A program made the translations under genes and the position numbers. Positions 1 to 9,172 of a DNA stretch of 30,483 nt are shown here, one piece after another. This DNA comes from Acidobacteriota bacterium. GTDB lineage: Bacteria > Acidobacteriota > Terriglobia > Bryobacterales > Bryobacteraceae. Every line of letters starts with the position of its first letter. Position 1 is the first letter of the stretch. The notes beneath the pieces were generated by a model. That model saw only the letters and a program-made list of their open reading frames with translations, searched no databases and was not told the origin of the DNA. Location of the stretch: NCBI GenBank assembly GCA_023436715.1, contig JAEZIJ010000018.1, positions 1 to 30,483 on the forward strand. Direction: 5' to 3'.

Positions 1-18
1 CCCGCGACCGTTCACAAT

Positions 19-3000
19 CTACGCCATCGCAACCTGCTGGGGCGGCTGTTGCGGCGGCGGCATCACCGGGTTGAATTTCACCGACACCAGCCTCGATACG
101 CCCGGCTCCTGCATGGTGACGCCGTAGAGCGCCTGTGCCGCCTCCATCGTCCGCTTGGCGTGCGTGATCACGATGAACTGCGTCTGCTTCGACATATCGT
201 TGATCAACCGCGTGAGGCGGAGAATGTTTGGTTCGTCGAGCGGCGCATCCACTTCGTCCAGGATGCAGAAGGGGCTCGGCTGATATTTGAAGATGGCCAT
301 CAGCAAAGAGAGCGCGGTCAGCGCCTTTTCGCCGCCCGAAAGCAGCAGCACGTTTTGAAGCCTCTTGCCCGGAGGCGACGCCACGATGTCGATACCGGAT
401 TCGTTCACGTTCGCTTCGTCGGTGAGCCGCATCTCGCCCGTTCCGCCGTTGAACAGCGTCACAAACAGCTCGCGGAAATGCGCGTTGATGGCCGTGAACG
501 CTTCGCTGAAGCGCTTCTTCGTTTCCACGTCGATCTCCTGGATCGCCTTCTCGGTATCGCGTATGGAATCGAGCAGGTCCTGCCGTTGCGTGTTCAGGAA
601 TTCGTAGCGCTCCTGCGCGAGCTGGTATTCCGAGAGCGCCTCGGGATTCACCGGGCCGAGCGCCTCGATCCTGCGCTTCAGGTCCTGGAATTTGGCTTCG
701 ATGGCGGTGAGCGCTTCGGCATCGGGCACCGGCTCTTCATCACCCCCAAGCTCCTCAACGGGGATTCCGAGCTCGTTTCGGCTTGTCTCGTCCAGGAACT
801 TCAGTTCGGCCTGAAGCTTCACCAACTCCACTTCGACGTGGGAGCGCTTCTCCTGCGCAGCCTGCAGATCGGTACGCAACTGCTTGAGCAATTCCTCGAG
901 CCCAGCGAGTTCGGCGCGCAGGCTGACCTCCTGCTCCGCGAGCCGGCTCACCTCGGCTTCGGCGCGCGTCTTCTCCTCGCCCAGCACGTTGACTCGTTCG
1001 TCAAGCTCGATGTTGTTGGCCAGCAAACGCGCGCGCTCCAGGCCCAAGCGTTCAAGGTCGCGCGCGATCTCCTGCGCGCGTTTCGCCAGTTCCTGGACCT
1101 GGGATTCGAGCCGGGCCATGGCGGCGCGGTCAGCCCGGCGTCTTTCTTCGAGCCCGGCGAGTTCGGCGCGGAGTGCGGAATGCTCTTCGCCCACGCGCGT
1201 GACTTCGTCCCTCATCCCGTCCAGTTCGTGACGCGCGGCTTCGAGCGCCTGCTCCTGTTCGTTCCGGCTGCGTTCCTTCTCCGCCACCGCGGACTGGTTC
1301 TGCTCGCGTTTCGCCACGGAGCGCTCGCGCTCCTTCGACAGGCGGTCCAACTCGAGGCGCGCGACGGACAGGCGCGAGTTAGCGCGGTTCAGCTCGTCGC
1401 CCACCTTGCGCATCTCGTGGTCGAGCGCCAGCGTCTCCCGCTCCTTGGCCTGCTGCACCCCGCGGAGGCTCTCAATTTCCTGCTCCAGGCGCCCGATTTC
1501 GCGTTCCAGTTCTTCAATGCGAGACGCCGTGCCTTCGAGTTCCTTCTGCCGCGCCTGAACAAGCGTTTTGATTTCGCGCAATTCGCGTTTCAACGCCAGC
1601 GGGCCGCTCGAGGTCTTCTTCCCGCCGCTCACCGCATGGCCCTGATAGCTGACGCCATCGGGAGCCAGGAAGTAAAGCTCCGGATACTCGGCGGCCAGCC
1701 GCTGCGCCGCCGCACGGTCCGCCGCGACAAAGCACTTCGAGATGCGCGGCAGGCAGTCCAGATTTGAGTTGCTGAATCCGTTCGTGAGCCGGAGAACCTG
1801 GCTGAGCCGCGCGGCAACACCTTCGGTCCCGGCGGGCGGCTCGTCCGGCCGCGAAGCCTGCTGCTCATTCGCAGGTTCGGGGTGCACCAGGAATGTGGCA
1901 CGGCCTTCGAGACTGCTGCGCATCACTTCGACGCCACACTCGGCCTGTTGCCGGTCCTTCACTACGATGTATTCGAGTTCCTCGTGCAGGAATTCCTCGG
2001 CCGCTTTCTCGTACGCGGGCTCGACCTCGACGAAATCGGCCAGCACGCCGAGCGGGCGCAGTTCCTGTGCCTGCCCGCGCTCGATTGCCGTGAACAGGCG
2101 CTTTACCGAATCGGTGGTGTACGCGCGGTGGGAGAGGATTTCCGCGAGCGAATCGTGGCGCGCTTTCAACCGCGAAAATTCCGCACGCGCCTTCTCGAGT
2201 TCCCGGCGCGCTTCGCCGAGCTCGGTTTTGCGCGCGGCCAGTTCGCCTTCCACGCGGCGCCGCTGGTCCGTCGCGGATTCGAGTTCCATCTGCCGGGCGG
2301 CGCGTTTATCGGTCAGGTCCTTCTTGGATGCTCCGAGCCATTCGATATCGGCCGCGGCCGTCTGCTCTTCCTTCTGCGCCTTGGCGGTATCGCGGTCGAG
2401 CGCGGCGACGTAGGCGTCGATCTGCGCGAGCTGATTCCTCAGGGAAGACGCTTCTCCGAGCAGCCGCAGCACGGCCTGGCGGGAGGATTCCAGGCCGCGC
2501 TCGCGCTCGCCGAGCGAGCGCTGCAATCCGTCGCGCTCGCGCCCCTTGGCATCGAGCCGCTGCCGCGCCGCCTCGGTCTGCTGATCGTGTTCGCCGACAT
2601 TCTGGTGGAGCGCCGCCAGTTCCTCGCGGACACGGCCCGCACGGCTGTCGATCTCCTGCGATTCCGACTCGCCGTGCGCCAGCCGCTGCTCGATCGAAGC
2701 AATCTGCTTCGCCTGATAGTCCAGCCGCCCGCGCGTACGCTCAAGCTCCAGGTTCAGCTCTGCCAGCCTCTTGCGAGCTTCCGTAAGTTGCCCTTCGGTC
2801 TGGTAGCCTTCAGCCTGCGAGCGGCTGTATTCCTGTTCCTTTTTCGCGGTCTCGGCCGAGAGCGATTCGAGCGCGGCGGTGGCGGCGCTGAGATCGAGCG
2901 CGACTTTCGCCGCCTCACGCTGTAACGTCTGATGCCGCGCCGCCAGCACGCGCCGCAATTGCGCGTTCATTTCCGCTTTCAGCTCTTCGTACCGCCGCGC

Positions 3001-3744
3001 CTTCGCCGCCTGCCTTTTTAGCGAATTCGCCTGCCGTCCCACTTCCTCGAGGATGTCGAACACGCGCTCCAGGTTGTGTTTCGCTCCCTCGAGTTTTGCC
3101 TCTGCGAGCCGTCGCTTTGCTTTGAATTTCGAGATCCCGGCGGCCTCTTCGATTACTGCGCGCCTGTCCTGCGGCCGCGAACTCAACAATTGCCCGATGC
3201 GCCCCTGCTCGATGATCGCGTACGATTCCGGCCCGAGCCCCGTGCCCATGAAGATGTCCTGGATGTCGCGCAGGCGGGCGGGGCGGCCGTCGATCAGGTA
3301 TTCGCTTTCTCCTGAGCGGAACAACCGGCGGGTGATCGTGATTTCCTTTTCACCGGTCTTGCCGTTAGTGGCCGAGCCGTTCGCCGCCGAACCGTTCGCG
3401 GAGTCGCTCGCGTGCCCGTTGGCTTTGCCGTTCGCAGCCCCGTTTGTCTTTGCAGCGATGGCCGCAAAGTGGAAGCCGGGATCGACCATGGTAACGGTGA
3501 CAGACGCCAAGCTCACGGGCTTGCGGTCGCGAGTTCCGGCGAAGATCACGTCTTCCATCCGGGCGCCGCGCAGGCTCTTGGCAGACTGTTCGCCCAGCAC
3601 CCAGTTGATGGCATCCGCGAGGTTGGACTTTCCGCAGCCGTTCGGCCCGACCACAGCGGCGATGCCCGAGCCACTGAACCGCAATTCCGTGCGGTCCGCG
3701 AACGACTTGAACCCCTGCATTTCGAGGCGCTTGAGTTTCAGCAA
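19..3744 (-). CDS. smc: Chromosome segregation ATPase SMC
   Basis: Structural maintenance of chromosomes protein, about 1241 aa, which dimerises and with ScpA/ScpB compacts and segregates the nucleoid. The N-terminal head shows the family opening GFKSFAD and a Walker A motif GPNGCGKS near residue 35. Long Glu/Arg/Ala-rich coiled coils flank a hinge at roughly residues 540-700 (LGVLADFVEVEP to GHAVSGGKKTSSG). The C-terminal head has the signature LLSGGEKALTALSLL and Walker B CILDEVDAPLD. I chose the TTG at 3744 because GGAGAG lies 7 bases upstream and it gives the usual family start MLKLKRLE; TTG at 3759 and ATG at 3720 are alternatives. Two oddities: an Asn-Gly-Ala low-complexity stretch in the N-terminal head (nt 3349-3465), and a Pro/Gln-rich tail (PPPQQPPQQ). 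No scpA or scpB is in view. Identity is certain; the start is less so. Confidence 0.97.
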   Translation of the reverse strand: MLKLKRLEMQGFKSFADRTELRFSGSGIAAVVGPNGCGKSNLADAINWVLGEQSAKSLRGARMEDVIFAGTRDRKPVSLASVTVTMVDPGFHFAAIAAKTNGAANGKANGHASDSANGSAANGSATNGKTGEKEITITRRLFRSGESEYLIDGRPARLRDIQDIFMGTGLGPESYAIIEQGRIGQLLSSRPQDRRAVIEEAAGISKFKAKRRLAEAKLEGAKHNLERVFDILEEVGRQANSLKRQAAKARRYEELKAEMNAQLRRVLAARHQTLQREAAKVALDLSAATAALESLSAETAKKEQEYSRSQAEGYQTEGQLTEARKRLAELNLELERTRGRLDYQAKQIASIEQRLAHGESESQEIDSRAGRVREELAALHQNVGEHDQQTEAARQRLDAKGRERDGLQRSLGERERGLESSRQAVLRLLGEASSLRNQLAQIDAYVAALDRDTAKAQKEEQTAAADIEWLGASKKDLTDKRAARQMELESATDQRRRVEGELAARKTELGEARRELEKARAEFSRLKARHDSLAEILSHRAYTTDSVKRLFTAIERGQAQELRPLGVLADFVEVEPAYEKAAEEFLHEELEYIVVKDRQQAECGVEVMRSSLEGRATFLVHPEPANEQQASRPDEPPAGTEGVAARLSQVLRLTNGFSNSNLDCLPRISKCFVAADRAAAQRLAAEYPELYFLAPDGVSYQGHAVSGGKKTSSGPLALKRELREIKTLVQARQKELEGTASRIEELEREIGRLEQEIESLRGVQQAKERETLALDHEMRKVGDELNRANSRLSVARLELDRLSKERERSVAKREQNQSAVAEKERSRNEQEQALEAARHELDGMRDEVTRVGEEHSALRAELAGLEERRRADRAAMARLESQVQELAKRAQEIARDLERLGLERARLLANNIELDERVNVLGEEKTRAEAEVSRLAEQEVSLRAELAGLEELLKQLRTDLQAAQEKRSHVEVELVKLQAELKFLDETSRNELGIPVEELGGDEEPVPDAEALTAIEAKFQDLKRRIEALGPVNPEALSEYQLAQERYEFLNTQRQDLLDSIRDTEKAIQEIDVETKKRFSEAFTAINAHFRELFVTLFNGGTGEMRLTDEANVNESGIDIVASPPGKRLQNVLLLSGGEKALTALSLLMAIFKYQPSPFCILDEVDAPLDEPNILRLTRLINDMSKQTQFIVITHAKRTMEAAQALYGVTMQEPGVSRLVSVKFNPVMPPPQQPPQQVAMA

Positions 3745-3751
3745 AGTCGCA

Positions 3752-3757
3752 CTCTCC
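3752..3757 (-). promoter_or_regulatory. Ribosome binding site deciding the smc start
   Basis: GGAGAG on the minus strand, 7 bases before the TTG at 3744. The site lies inside the longer reading frame that opens with TTG at 3759, so it argues for the shorter protein. Confidence 0.5.
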
Positions 3758-4031
3758 AAAAAACGGAAATGTTTCCCAGGCCCGACATGAGCCCGGAACT
3801 CGGGGGGGTGAAACCATCCTAAACCGGAAATCCGGAAAAGTAAAGCACCTCTGGTACTCTATAGTGGGTTTCCGCCCGGAAAGACCCAAAATATTGTGCC
3901 CCACCCGCCGGCAGCCCCTGTTCTCCTCACTCAATTCTACCCGCCGTGTGGGCGTCTATTCCGGGGGCATTCAGCTAACGAAACCCCGTTGAAAGTCACG
4001 GTCGACTCCGTTGGACTGCTTCTGATTGGGA

Positions 4032-4173
4032 AGTGGGGCAGCCCCTCGGGTTGCGCCGGCCTCTCAGGCCGGCTGCGCAGGCGGGCTGGGAGCCCGCCGC
4101 AGGGCGAGGCCCTGCCCCACTGGGCGGCCCTGCCCGCGCCAATTTTCATCACCTTTGGTGGCCCGGCAGGGCC
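4032..4173. repeat. Nested palindromic intergenic repeat element
   Basis: The outer arms AGTGGGGCAG (4032-4041) and CTGCCCCACT (4112-4121) are perfect inverted repeats. Between them lie two perfect hairpins: GCCGGCCT/AGGCCGGC (4055-4062 with 4066-4073, 3-base loop) and GCGGGCT/AGCCCGC (4081-4087 with 4091-4097, 3-base loop). The fold is therefore a three-way junction. A further 9-bp inverted repeat follows, GGCCCTGCC (4126-4134) with GGCAGGGCC (4165-4173). The first 13 bases of the left arm, AGTGGGGCAGCCC, recur at 30224-30236, which suggests a dispersed repeat family of REP or MITE type. No open frame is associated with it. Confidence 0.75.
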
Positions 4174-4271
4174 ATGGGGCACTACCTTGCGGTCGCGGCT
4201 CGGTTTCGTGCCGGTCAGTTTCGGAGTACGGCTACGCCATCGTAAGCTGGTACGTGGAAGTCCTGGGGAAA

Positions 4272-5579
4272 ATGAAAAAAGCTCTATTCGTGCTGGTTGC
4301 GCTCGTTGTAGCTGTGCCGGTCCTGCTGCTTGTACTGTCGTCGGATACGGCGCTCAATGTGGACCGCGGGATTCGGGTGCTCGGCGTCGAGACGCCCGTG
4401 GAAGTAAAGGCGGAAAATCCGCACGGAATTCGCCGGATTACGGCGGAAATCGAACAGAACGGCAAGACGTTCAAAGTTTATGAGGCGACCAAGCCGGCGC
4501 ACCGGCTCTTCTTTCTCTGGAAGAGCGAGCCGCCGCAGACCGTGAAGTTCGCGGCCGGCACAAAGAACGCCCAAGGTCTGCGCGACGGCAAGGCGACGCT
4601 GCTGATCGAGGCGGTGGGGAACGATCTCCGGGGCAGCACGGCTCGCGAGGGAATTCCGGTGGAAGTGAATACACGGCCGCCCCGTGTCGTTGCCGACGGT
4701 TTCCAGCACTACATCAACCAGGGCGGCGCGGAACTGGTGACCTTCAGCGTGTCGGGTTACTGGACCGAGGCGGGCGTCCGCGTCGGGCCATACACTTTCC
4801 GCAGTTTTCAAATGCCCGGCCGCCCGGCGAACGAGCGCTTCTCGCTCTTCGCGCTCCCCTGGGACGTGCCCGCGAACACCATCCCCGTAGTCTTCGCGCG
4901 CAACCCGTCCGGCGCCGAAGCGCGGGCTCAGTTCTGGTTCAAGGTATTCCCGAAGGCTTTCCGTACGCGTGACCTGCCGCTGGACGATGCCTTCCTGCAA
5001 AAAGTGGTGGACCAGATCGAACCGAACGGATCGGGCGACCTGGCGACGCGGTTCCTCAAGATCAACCGCGACATGCGCAAGAAGAACAACCAGCAGCTTG
5101 CGGACCTTCGTTTGAAAACCGAAGAGCGTTTTTTCTGGTCGGGACCATTCCTCCGCTACGGCAAGACCGAATCGATGTTCGCTGATACGCGGAACTACAT
5201 CTACCAGGGAAAAGCGATCGACCGCCAGACGCACCTCGGCTTCGATCTCTCCGACGTGCAACATGCGCAGATTCAGGCAGCCAACGACGGAAAGATCGTG
5301 TGGGCGGACGACCTGGGAATCTACGGCAATTGTGTCGTCATCGACCACGGCTACGGCCTGCAATCGATTTACGGCCACATGAGCGAGTTCGCGGTGAAGG
5401 CCGGGGACATCGTCAAAAAGGGCCAACTGATCGGCAGGAGCGGCTCAACCGGCCTGGCCGGCGGCGATCACGTGCATTTCAGTATGCAGGTGGACGGCGT
5501 GCAGATCACGCCGGTCGAATGGTGGGACGAGCACTGGATCCGTGACCGGATTCTGAGCAAAGTCTCCGCCGCGAAATGA
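4272..5579 (+). CDS. Membrane-anchored M23 family metallopeptidase
   Basis: 435-aa putative peptidoglycan endopeptidase of the LytM/M23 family. An N-terminal hydrophobic segment (about residues 3-24) acts as signal or anchor, followed by about 280 residues of beta-rich region without a family I recognise. The C-terminal M23 domain (about 310-420) has the zinc ligands intact: H321 and D325 in HLGFD, and H400-V-H402 in DHVHFS. The YGHMSEF and GSTGLAGGDH segments are typical of the fold. The catalytic set is complete, so a real hydrolase is more likely than a degenerate divisome activator. I chose ATG 4272 because it opens directly into the signal segment after GGGG; the frame extends upstream into the palindromic repeat, which is not credible coding sequence. 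It is likely monocistronic. Confidence 0.88.
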   Translation: MKKALFVLVALVVAVPVLLLVLSSDTALNVDRGIRVLGVETPVEVKAENPHGIRRITAEIEQNGKTFKVYEATKPAHRLFFLWKSEPPQTVKFAAGTKNAQGLRDGKATLLIEAVGNDLRGSTAREGIPVEVNTRPPRVVADGFQHYINQGGAELVTFSVSGYWTEAGVRVGPYTFRSFQMPGRPANERFSLFALPWDVPANTIPVVFARNPSGAEARAQFWFKVFPKAFRTRDLPLDDAFLQKVVDQIEPNGSGDLATRFLKINRDMRKKNNQQLADLRLKTEERFFWSGPFLRYGKTESMFADTRNYIYQGKAIDRQTHLGFDLSDVQHAQIQAANDGKIVWADDLGIYGNCVVIDHGYGLQSIYGHMSEFAVKAGDIVKKGQLIGRSGSTGLAGGDHVHFSMQVDGVQITPVEWWDEHWIRDRILSKVSAAK

Positions 5580-5683
5580 ACTTTCCTTTCCCGCGTCCGA
5601 AGGTAAAATGGGAGCAGTAGTGGGCGGGGTCTGGGAACCCGTCCTGCCGCGCCCGCTCTTGAATCTTTCACACAGGGGGGGAA

Positions 5684-6346
5684 ATGAAGCTGACAAAATT
5701 GGTTTTGAGCACTGCGTGCGCGGGCGCGCTCGCGTTGACGCAGGTGGCGGGAGCGCAAACGTCCGATCAAGGCTCATACGGCTCCCAGGGGCAAATGGGC
5801 GGTCAGGCAGGCCAGATCTCCAGCCGCGATCACGCATTCCTGAGCACTGCGGGCGAGTCCAACCTGGCTGCGATTAAGATCGGCCAGCTTGCCGAGCAGA
5901 AGTCGACCAATCCGAGCATCAAAAACTTTGCGCGACAGCAGGTGCAGTCGGCGCAGACCATGAACTACGACCTGCAGAGGATCGCTCAACCAAAGGGCAT
6001 GACCCTGCCTAGCCAGTTGAACTCGACCGACCAGAGCGAATACACCCGGCTTTCGACCGCTTCCGGCAGCCAGTTCGACCAGGAGTACACGCGCTGGGCA
6101 GCCAAGCACAGCCAGGCGGCTCTGAAGACTTTCCAGAAGGAAGCGCAGCACGGCCAGAGCGCCGATATCAAGAACTTTGCGTCGGCCAACACTTCGACTA
6201 TTCAGCACCAGTATCAGATGGCTCAGAGCTTGCAGCACGGAGGCGGGGCGGCCGCAGCCGGACAGGCTGATGGCCAGAGCCAGCAGCCGATGCCGAGCGA
6301 CCAGGGCCAGAGCAGCCAGCAGCCCCAGCAGCACAATCCGTACTGA
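5684..6346 (+). CDS. Secreted DUF4142 (ferritin-like) protein
   Basis: 220-aa exported protein. It has a signal peptide (MKLTKLVLSTACAGALALTQ, likely cut after VAGA), a Gln/Gly/Ser-rich linker, then a DUF4142 domain at about residues 48-180 beginning SSRDHAFLSTAGESNLAAIKIGQLA and predicted to be helical. The C-terminal tail from about 185 is a low-complexity Gln/Ser/Pro/Gly stretch. DUF4142 proteins are periplasmic or outer-envelope, with a ferritin-like four-helix fold and no established reaction. A strong ribosome site (AGGGGGGGAA) sits just before the ATG. A possible -10 (TAAAAT) is at 5604-5609. A strong terminator follows, so the gene is probably transcribed alone. Confidence 0.85.
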   Translation: MKLTKLVLSTACAGALALTQVAGAQTSDQGSYGSQGQMGGQAGQISSRDHAFLSTAGESNLAAIKIGQLAEQKSTNPSIKNFARQQVQSAQTMNYDLQRIAQPKGMTLPSQLNSTDQSEYTRLSTASGSQFDQEYTRWAAKHSQAALKTFQKEAQHGQSADIKNFASANTSTIQHQYQMAQSLQHGGGAAAAGQADGQSQQPMPSDQGQSSQQPQQHNPY

Positions 6347-6369
6347 ACGAGCGTGTCTCGCTTTGGAGG

Positions 6370-6394
6370 GGGCGGGCTCCGGCCCGCCCTTTTT
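6370..6394 (+). terminator. Rho-independent terminator after the DUF4142 gene
   Basis: Perfect 8-bp stem GGGCGGGC (6370-6377) and GCCCGCCC (6382-6389) with a TCCG loop, followed directly by TTTTT (6390-6394). It lies 23 bases after the stop codon at 6346 and before the aminotransferase start at 6422. Confidence 0.9.
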
Positions 6395-6421
6395 CGTTCG
6401 CACTCATTGTAAGTTGGATTG

Positions 6422-7582
6422 ATGTTTTCTTCCCGACTGCAGTGGGACTTGCGACCGAACAGGCTTTCCACACTGCTTGAATCGAAACGCCGCAGCGGCG
6501 CGCCGGTACTGGATCTCACCGAATCGAATCCCACCCGCGCCGGGATTTCGTACTCCCCGGCTATACTCGACGCCTTCGCGGATCGCCGTTCTCTCTTTTA
6601 TGACCCGCTGCCTGCCGGGAGCGCTGAGGCACGTGCCACCGTTGCCGGCTACTACCGCGAGCGCGGTCACGATGTCGCGCCGGACCGTATCCTCATCACG
6701 ACGAGCACCAGCGAATCGTATGCGTACCTGTTCAAACTGCTCGCCGACCCTGGCGATGAAGTGCTGGCGCCTCGTCCTTCGTACCCGCTTTTCGAGTTCC
6801 TGGCCAATCTGGAGTCCGTCCGAATCGTGCAGTATCCGCTGGTGTATCACGGTTCGTGGTCAGTGGATTTCGAGGCGCTCGAGCGCAGCGTTACCGCGCG
6901 GACGCGCGCCGTCGTGCTCGTCAACCCGAACAACCCAACCGGATCGTTCCTGAAGAAGGAGGAACGCGCCCGGCTCTCGGCGCTCTGTGCCGAGCGGCAG
7001 ATCCCCATCATCTCGGACGAAGTCTTCGCGGACTACGCCTTCGATCCGGATCCAGGGCGTGTCGAGACGCTGGTTGATGCCGGGGCGGCGCTCACGTTCT
7101 GTTTGAGCGGGCTTTCAAAGATTTCGGGGCTGCCGCAGATGAAGCTGGGGTGGCTCGCGGCAGGCGGACCGCGCGCGGCCGAGGCTTTGGAGAGGCTCGA
7201 GTTGATCGCCGACACCTATCTTTCGGTTGGCACTCCGGTTCAGCACGCCTTTCCGCGGTTGCTCGAAGCGGGAAGGGAAGTCCAGCGGCAGATTGCCGCG
7301 CGAACGCGCGCTAACCTCGACGCGCTGCGGGGCATGGTGGCCGATTCGGCCTGTCAGGTGCTGGACGTCGAGGGCGGTTGGTATGCGACCGTTCGCGTGC
7401 CTCGTACGCGCACCGAAGAGGAGTGGACGTTGGAGTTGCTGGAGCGCGAAAACGTCCTCGTGCAGCCGGGCTTTTTCTACGATTTCGACTCCGAAGCCTA
7501 TCTGGTGCTCAGCCTGCTCACCCCGGCTGACATTTTCCGGGAGGGCGCAGAGCGCCTGACAACGCTGGTGGACCGAAGCTGA
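6422..7582 (+). CDS. PLP-dependent aminotransferase, class I/II
   Basis: 386-aa fold-type I aminotransferase of the aspartate/alanine/aromatic group. It transfers an amino group between an amino acid and a 2-oxoacid in the cytoplasm; the substrate cannot be read from sequence. The substrate-entry segment is DLTESNPTRAG; the PLP-contacting NPNNPTGS motif is intact; ISDEVFADY supplies the Asp that pairs with the PLP pyridine nitrogen and the Tyr; and the Schiff-base lysine is K233 in LSGLSKISG. Length is normal for the family. I chose ATG 6422 over the adjacent TTG at 6419. It starts 28 bases after the terminator's T run and 40 bases before the next gene. Confidence in the family is high, in substrate low. 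Confidence 0.93.
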   Translation: MFSSRLQWDLRPNRLSTLLESKRRSGAPVLDLTESNPTRAGISYSPAILDAFADRRSLFYDPLPAGSAEARATVAGYYRERGHDVAPDRILITTSTSESYAYLFKLLADPGDEVLAPRPSYPLFEFLANLESVRIVQYPLVYHGSWSVDFEALERSVTARTRAVVLVNPNNPTGSFLKKEERARLSALCAERQIPIISDEVFADYAFDPDPGRVETLVDAGAALTFCLSGLSKISGLPQMKLGWLAAGGPRAAEALERLELIADTYLSVGTPVQHAFPRLLEAGREVQRQIAARTRANLDALRGMVADSACQVLDVEGGWYATVRVPRTRTEEEWTLELLERENVLVQPGFFYDFDSEAYLVLSLLTPADIFREGAERLTTLVDRS

Positions 7583-7622
7583 CCACGATCCCCAGCCTTG
7601 CAGGGTATCCTGTAAGATCACC

Positions 7623-9161
7623 ATGCGCAAATACTGGATCGCACTGATATTGGCTGGTTCGGTGGCGGCCGGCATGGCCCGGGCGGCCGACCTCTGGCAG
7701 CTCGCCAAGAGCAAGCGCCAGGTCCATCAATTCTCAACCCTGTTCACCGCACAGGATGTGCGGGACCGCCTCGCGCAACCCGGCGGCATTGAGGCCGCCC
7801 TCGACTGGTGCCGCAAGACCGGCATCACGAAGGTCTACATCGAGACCTACCGCGACGGCTACCAGGCCGAGCAGGCGGATCTCGTGAAGGCCCGCGACGC
7901 TTTCCGCAACGCCGATTTCGACGTGGCGGGCTGCGTCACGACGACGCACATAGGCAAACTATCGAACAACTCGAAGCTGGTCTCGTGCTACACGGATCAC
8001 GCCACCCAGAAGCGCATGGCGGAGATCTTCCAGTACGCAGCCGGCCTGTTCGATGAAATCATGATCGACGACTTCCTGTTCACCGACTGCACCTGCGAGG
8101 CGTGCGATGCCGCGCGGCGCGCGCAGACGGTGAGCATCGAAGGGCGCATGTACAACGTCAAGGGCCAGTCCTGGCAGGACTATCGCAGGGAGCTCATGGT
8201 GCGGCTCTCGCGCGACCGCATTCTCGGACCAGCCAAGCGCGTGAACGAAAAGGCGCGGCTCACCATCAAGTACCCGATGTGGTACGACCGCTTTCAGGAC
8301 CGCGGCTACGACGTGATCCGCCAGACGGCCGATTACGACGAGATCTGGGTTGGCACGGAGACGCGCGATCGCGACGCGCAGCCCTACCGCGGGTATTTCC
8401 TCATGCGCTGGCTCGGCGCGATCGGCGGGCGCAAGACCGGAGGCGGCTGGTACGACCCGCTCAACACCACCCCGAAGACCTACGTCGAGCAGGCGCGCCA
8501 GACCGTGCTGGCAGGGGCGCGCGAGAGCATGCTGTTCTGCTACGGCGCGCTCGCACGCAACAACGGTCCGGAGGACATCGAGGCCCTGCGGCAGAACGTT
8601 CCGGAACTGCTCGAAACGGCCCAGCAGGTGCAGCGCCGCCGCATTCTCGGGATCGGCGCGTATAAGCCGCCGCACAGCAACGGCCAGCCCGAGTCATACG
8701 TGTTCGATACCATCGGCATGCTCGGATTCCCGCTCGAGCCGTACTACCAGTTCCCCGAAGAATCGGAGGCGGCGCTCTTCGCATCGCACGCGAAGGAGGA
8801 TCCGGAGTTCCGCACCAAGGGCACTCTCTACATCGCATCCGGCCGGCCAGTTCTCGCGACCGCCGCCATGGCCGAGGCGCTCGACCCGCTGGTCAAGAGC
8901 TCGAAAAACCTCAAGGTGCTCCCGGGCAACGGAGACCCGAAATCGCTGCTCAACATCTCCCAGCAGGAACTCGACCCGATTCGCGACGCCATGCTCGCGC
9001 CGTTCAAGACGCGGTTCCATGCACCCGCGCGGGTCGGGCTGTACCTGTTCACCGACGGCAGCTATGTGGTGGAGAATTTTCGGGACGAGGAAACCGCCGT
9101 CGAACTCAACGGCGCTGCTCTGAAAGTGCCTGCCCGCGGCTGGATCGCGCGCTGGAAGTAA
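7623..9161 (+). CDS. Secreted putative glycosidase-like TIM-barrel protein
   Basis: 512-aa exported protein, signal peptide about residues 1-22 (cut near ARA-AD). The body resembles TIM-barrel glycoside hydrolases: GITKVYIETYRDGY looks like an early barrel strand, and FDEIMIDDFLF (D149-D150) like a strand-end acidic pair. This is followed immediately by C156-x-C158-x2-C161, a cysteine cluster that may bind a metal or form disulfides. The last 130 or so residues look like a separate beta-rich domain. I do not recognise a numbered GH family. The next gene, an outer-membrane barrel, starts 11 bases after the stop, so the two are probably cotranscribed and may act together on an extracellular polysaccharide. 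Enzymatic activity is an inference. Confidence 0.75.
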   Translation: MRKYWIALILAGSVAAGMARAADLWQLAKSKRQVHQFSTLFTAQDVRDRLAQPGGIEAALDWCRKTGITKVYIETYRDGYQAEQADLVKARDAFRNADFDVAGCVTTTHIGKLSNNSKLVSCYTDHATQKRMAEIFQYAAGLFDEIMIDDFLFTDCTCEACDAARRAQTVSIEGRMYNVKGQSWQDYRRELMVRLSRDRILGPAKRVNEKARLTIKYPMWYDRFQDRGYDVIRQTADYDEIWVGTETRDRDAQPYRGYFLMRWLGAIGGRKTGGGWYDPLNTTPKTYVEQARQTVLAGARESMLFCYGALARNNGPEDIEALRQNVPELLETAQQVQRRRILGIGAYKPPHSNGQPESYVFDTIGMLGFPLEPYYQFPEESEAALFASHAKEDPEFRTKGTLYIASGRPVLATAAMAEALDPLVKSSKNLKVLPGNGDPKSLLNISQQELDPIRDAMLAPFKTRFHAPARVGLYLFTDGSYVVENFRDEETAVELNGAALKVPARGWIARWK

Positions 9162-9172
9162 ACGGCGGCTTG

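Larger units (their letters stand above)
3745..4271. other. Divergent intergenic region between smc and the M23 peptidase gene
   Basis: A 527-base gap between divergent genes. The smc-proximal part (3790-3900) is less GC-rich, has a short inverted repeat CCGGA/TCCGG at 3824-3835 and probably carries the smc promoter, although no convincing -35/-10 pair stands out. The middle is filled by the palindromic repeat described separately (4032-4173). Open frames running through it from about 3896 and 4026 are compositional and not credible coding sequence. Confidence 0.6.

Noticed and set aside
49..1767. Long open frame of 572 codons on the plus strand opposite smc
   Set aside because: It is an antisense shadow of smc caused by high GC and codon bias. 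It has no recognisable domain, while the minus frame is a complete SMC.
4026..4271. N-terminal extension of the M23 peptidase through the palindromic repeat
   Set aside because: The extension is low-complexity sequence read from hairpins and would place about 80 residues before the signal segment.
4284..5426. 380-codon minus-strand frame opposite the M23 peptidase
   Set aside because: Shadow frame; the plus frame has the full M23 zinc site and a signal segment.
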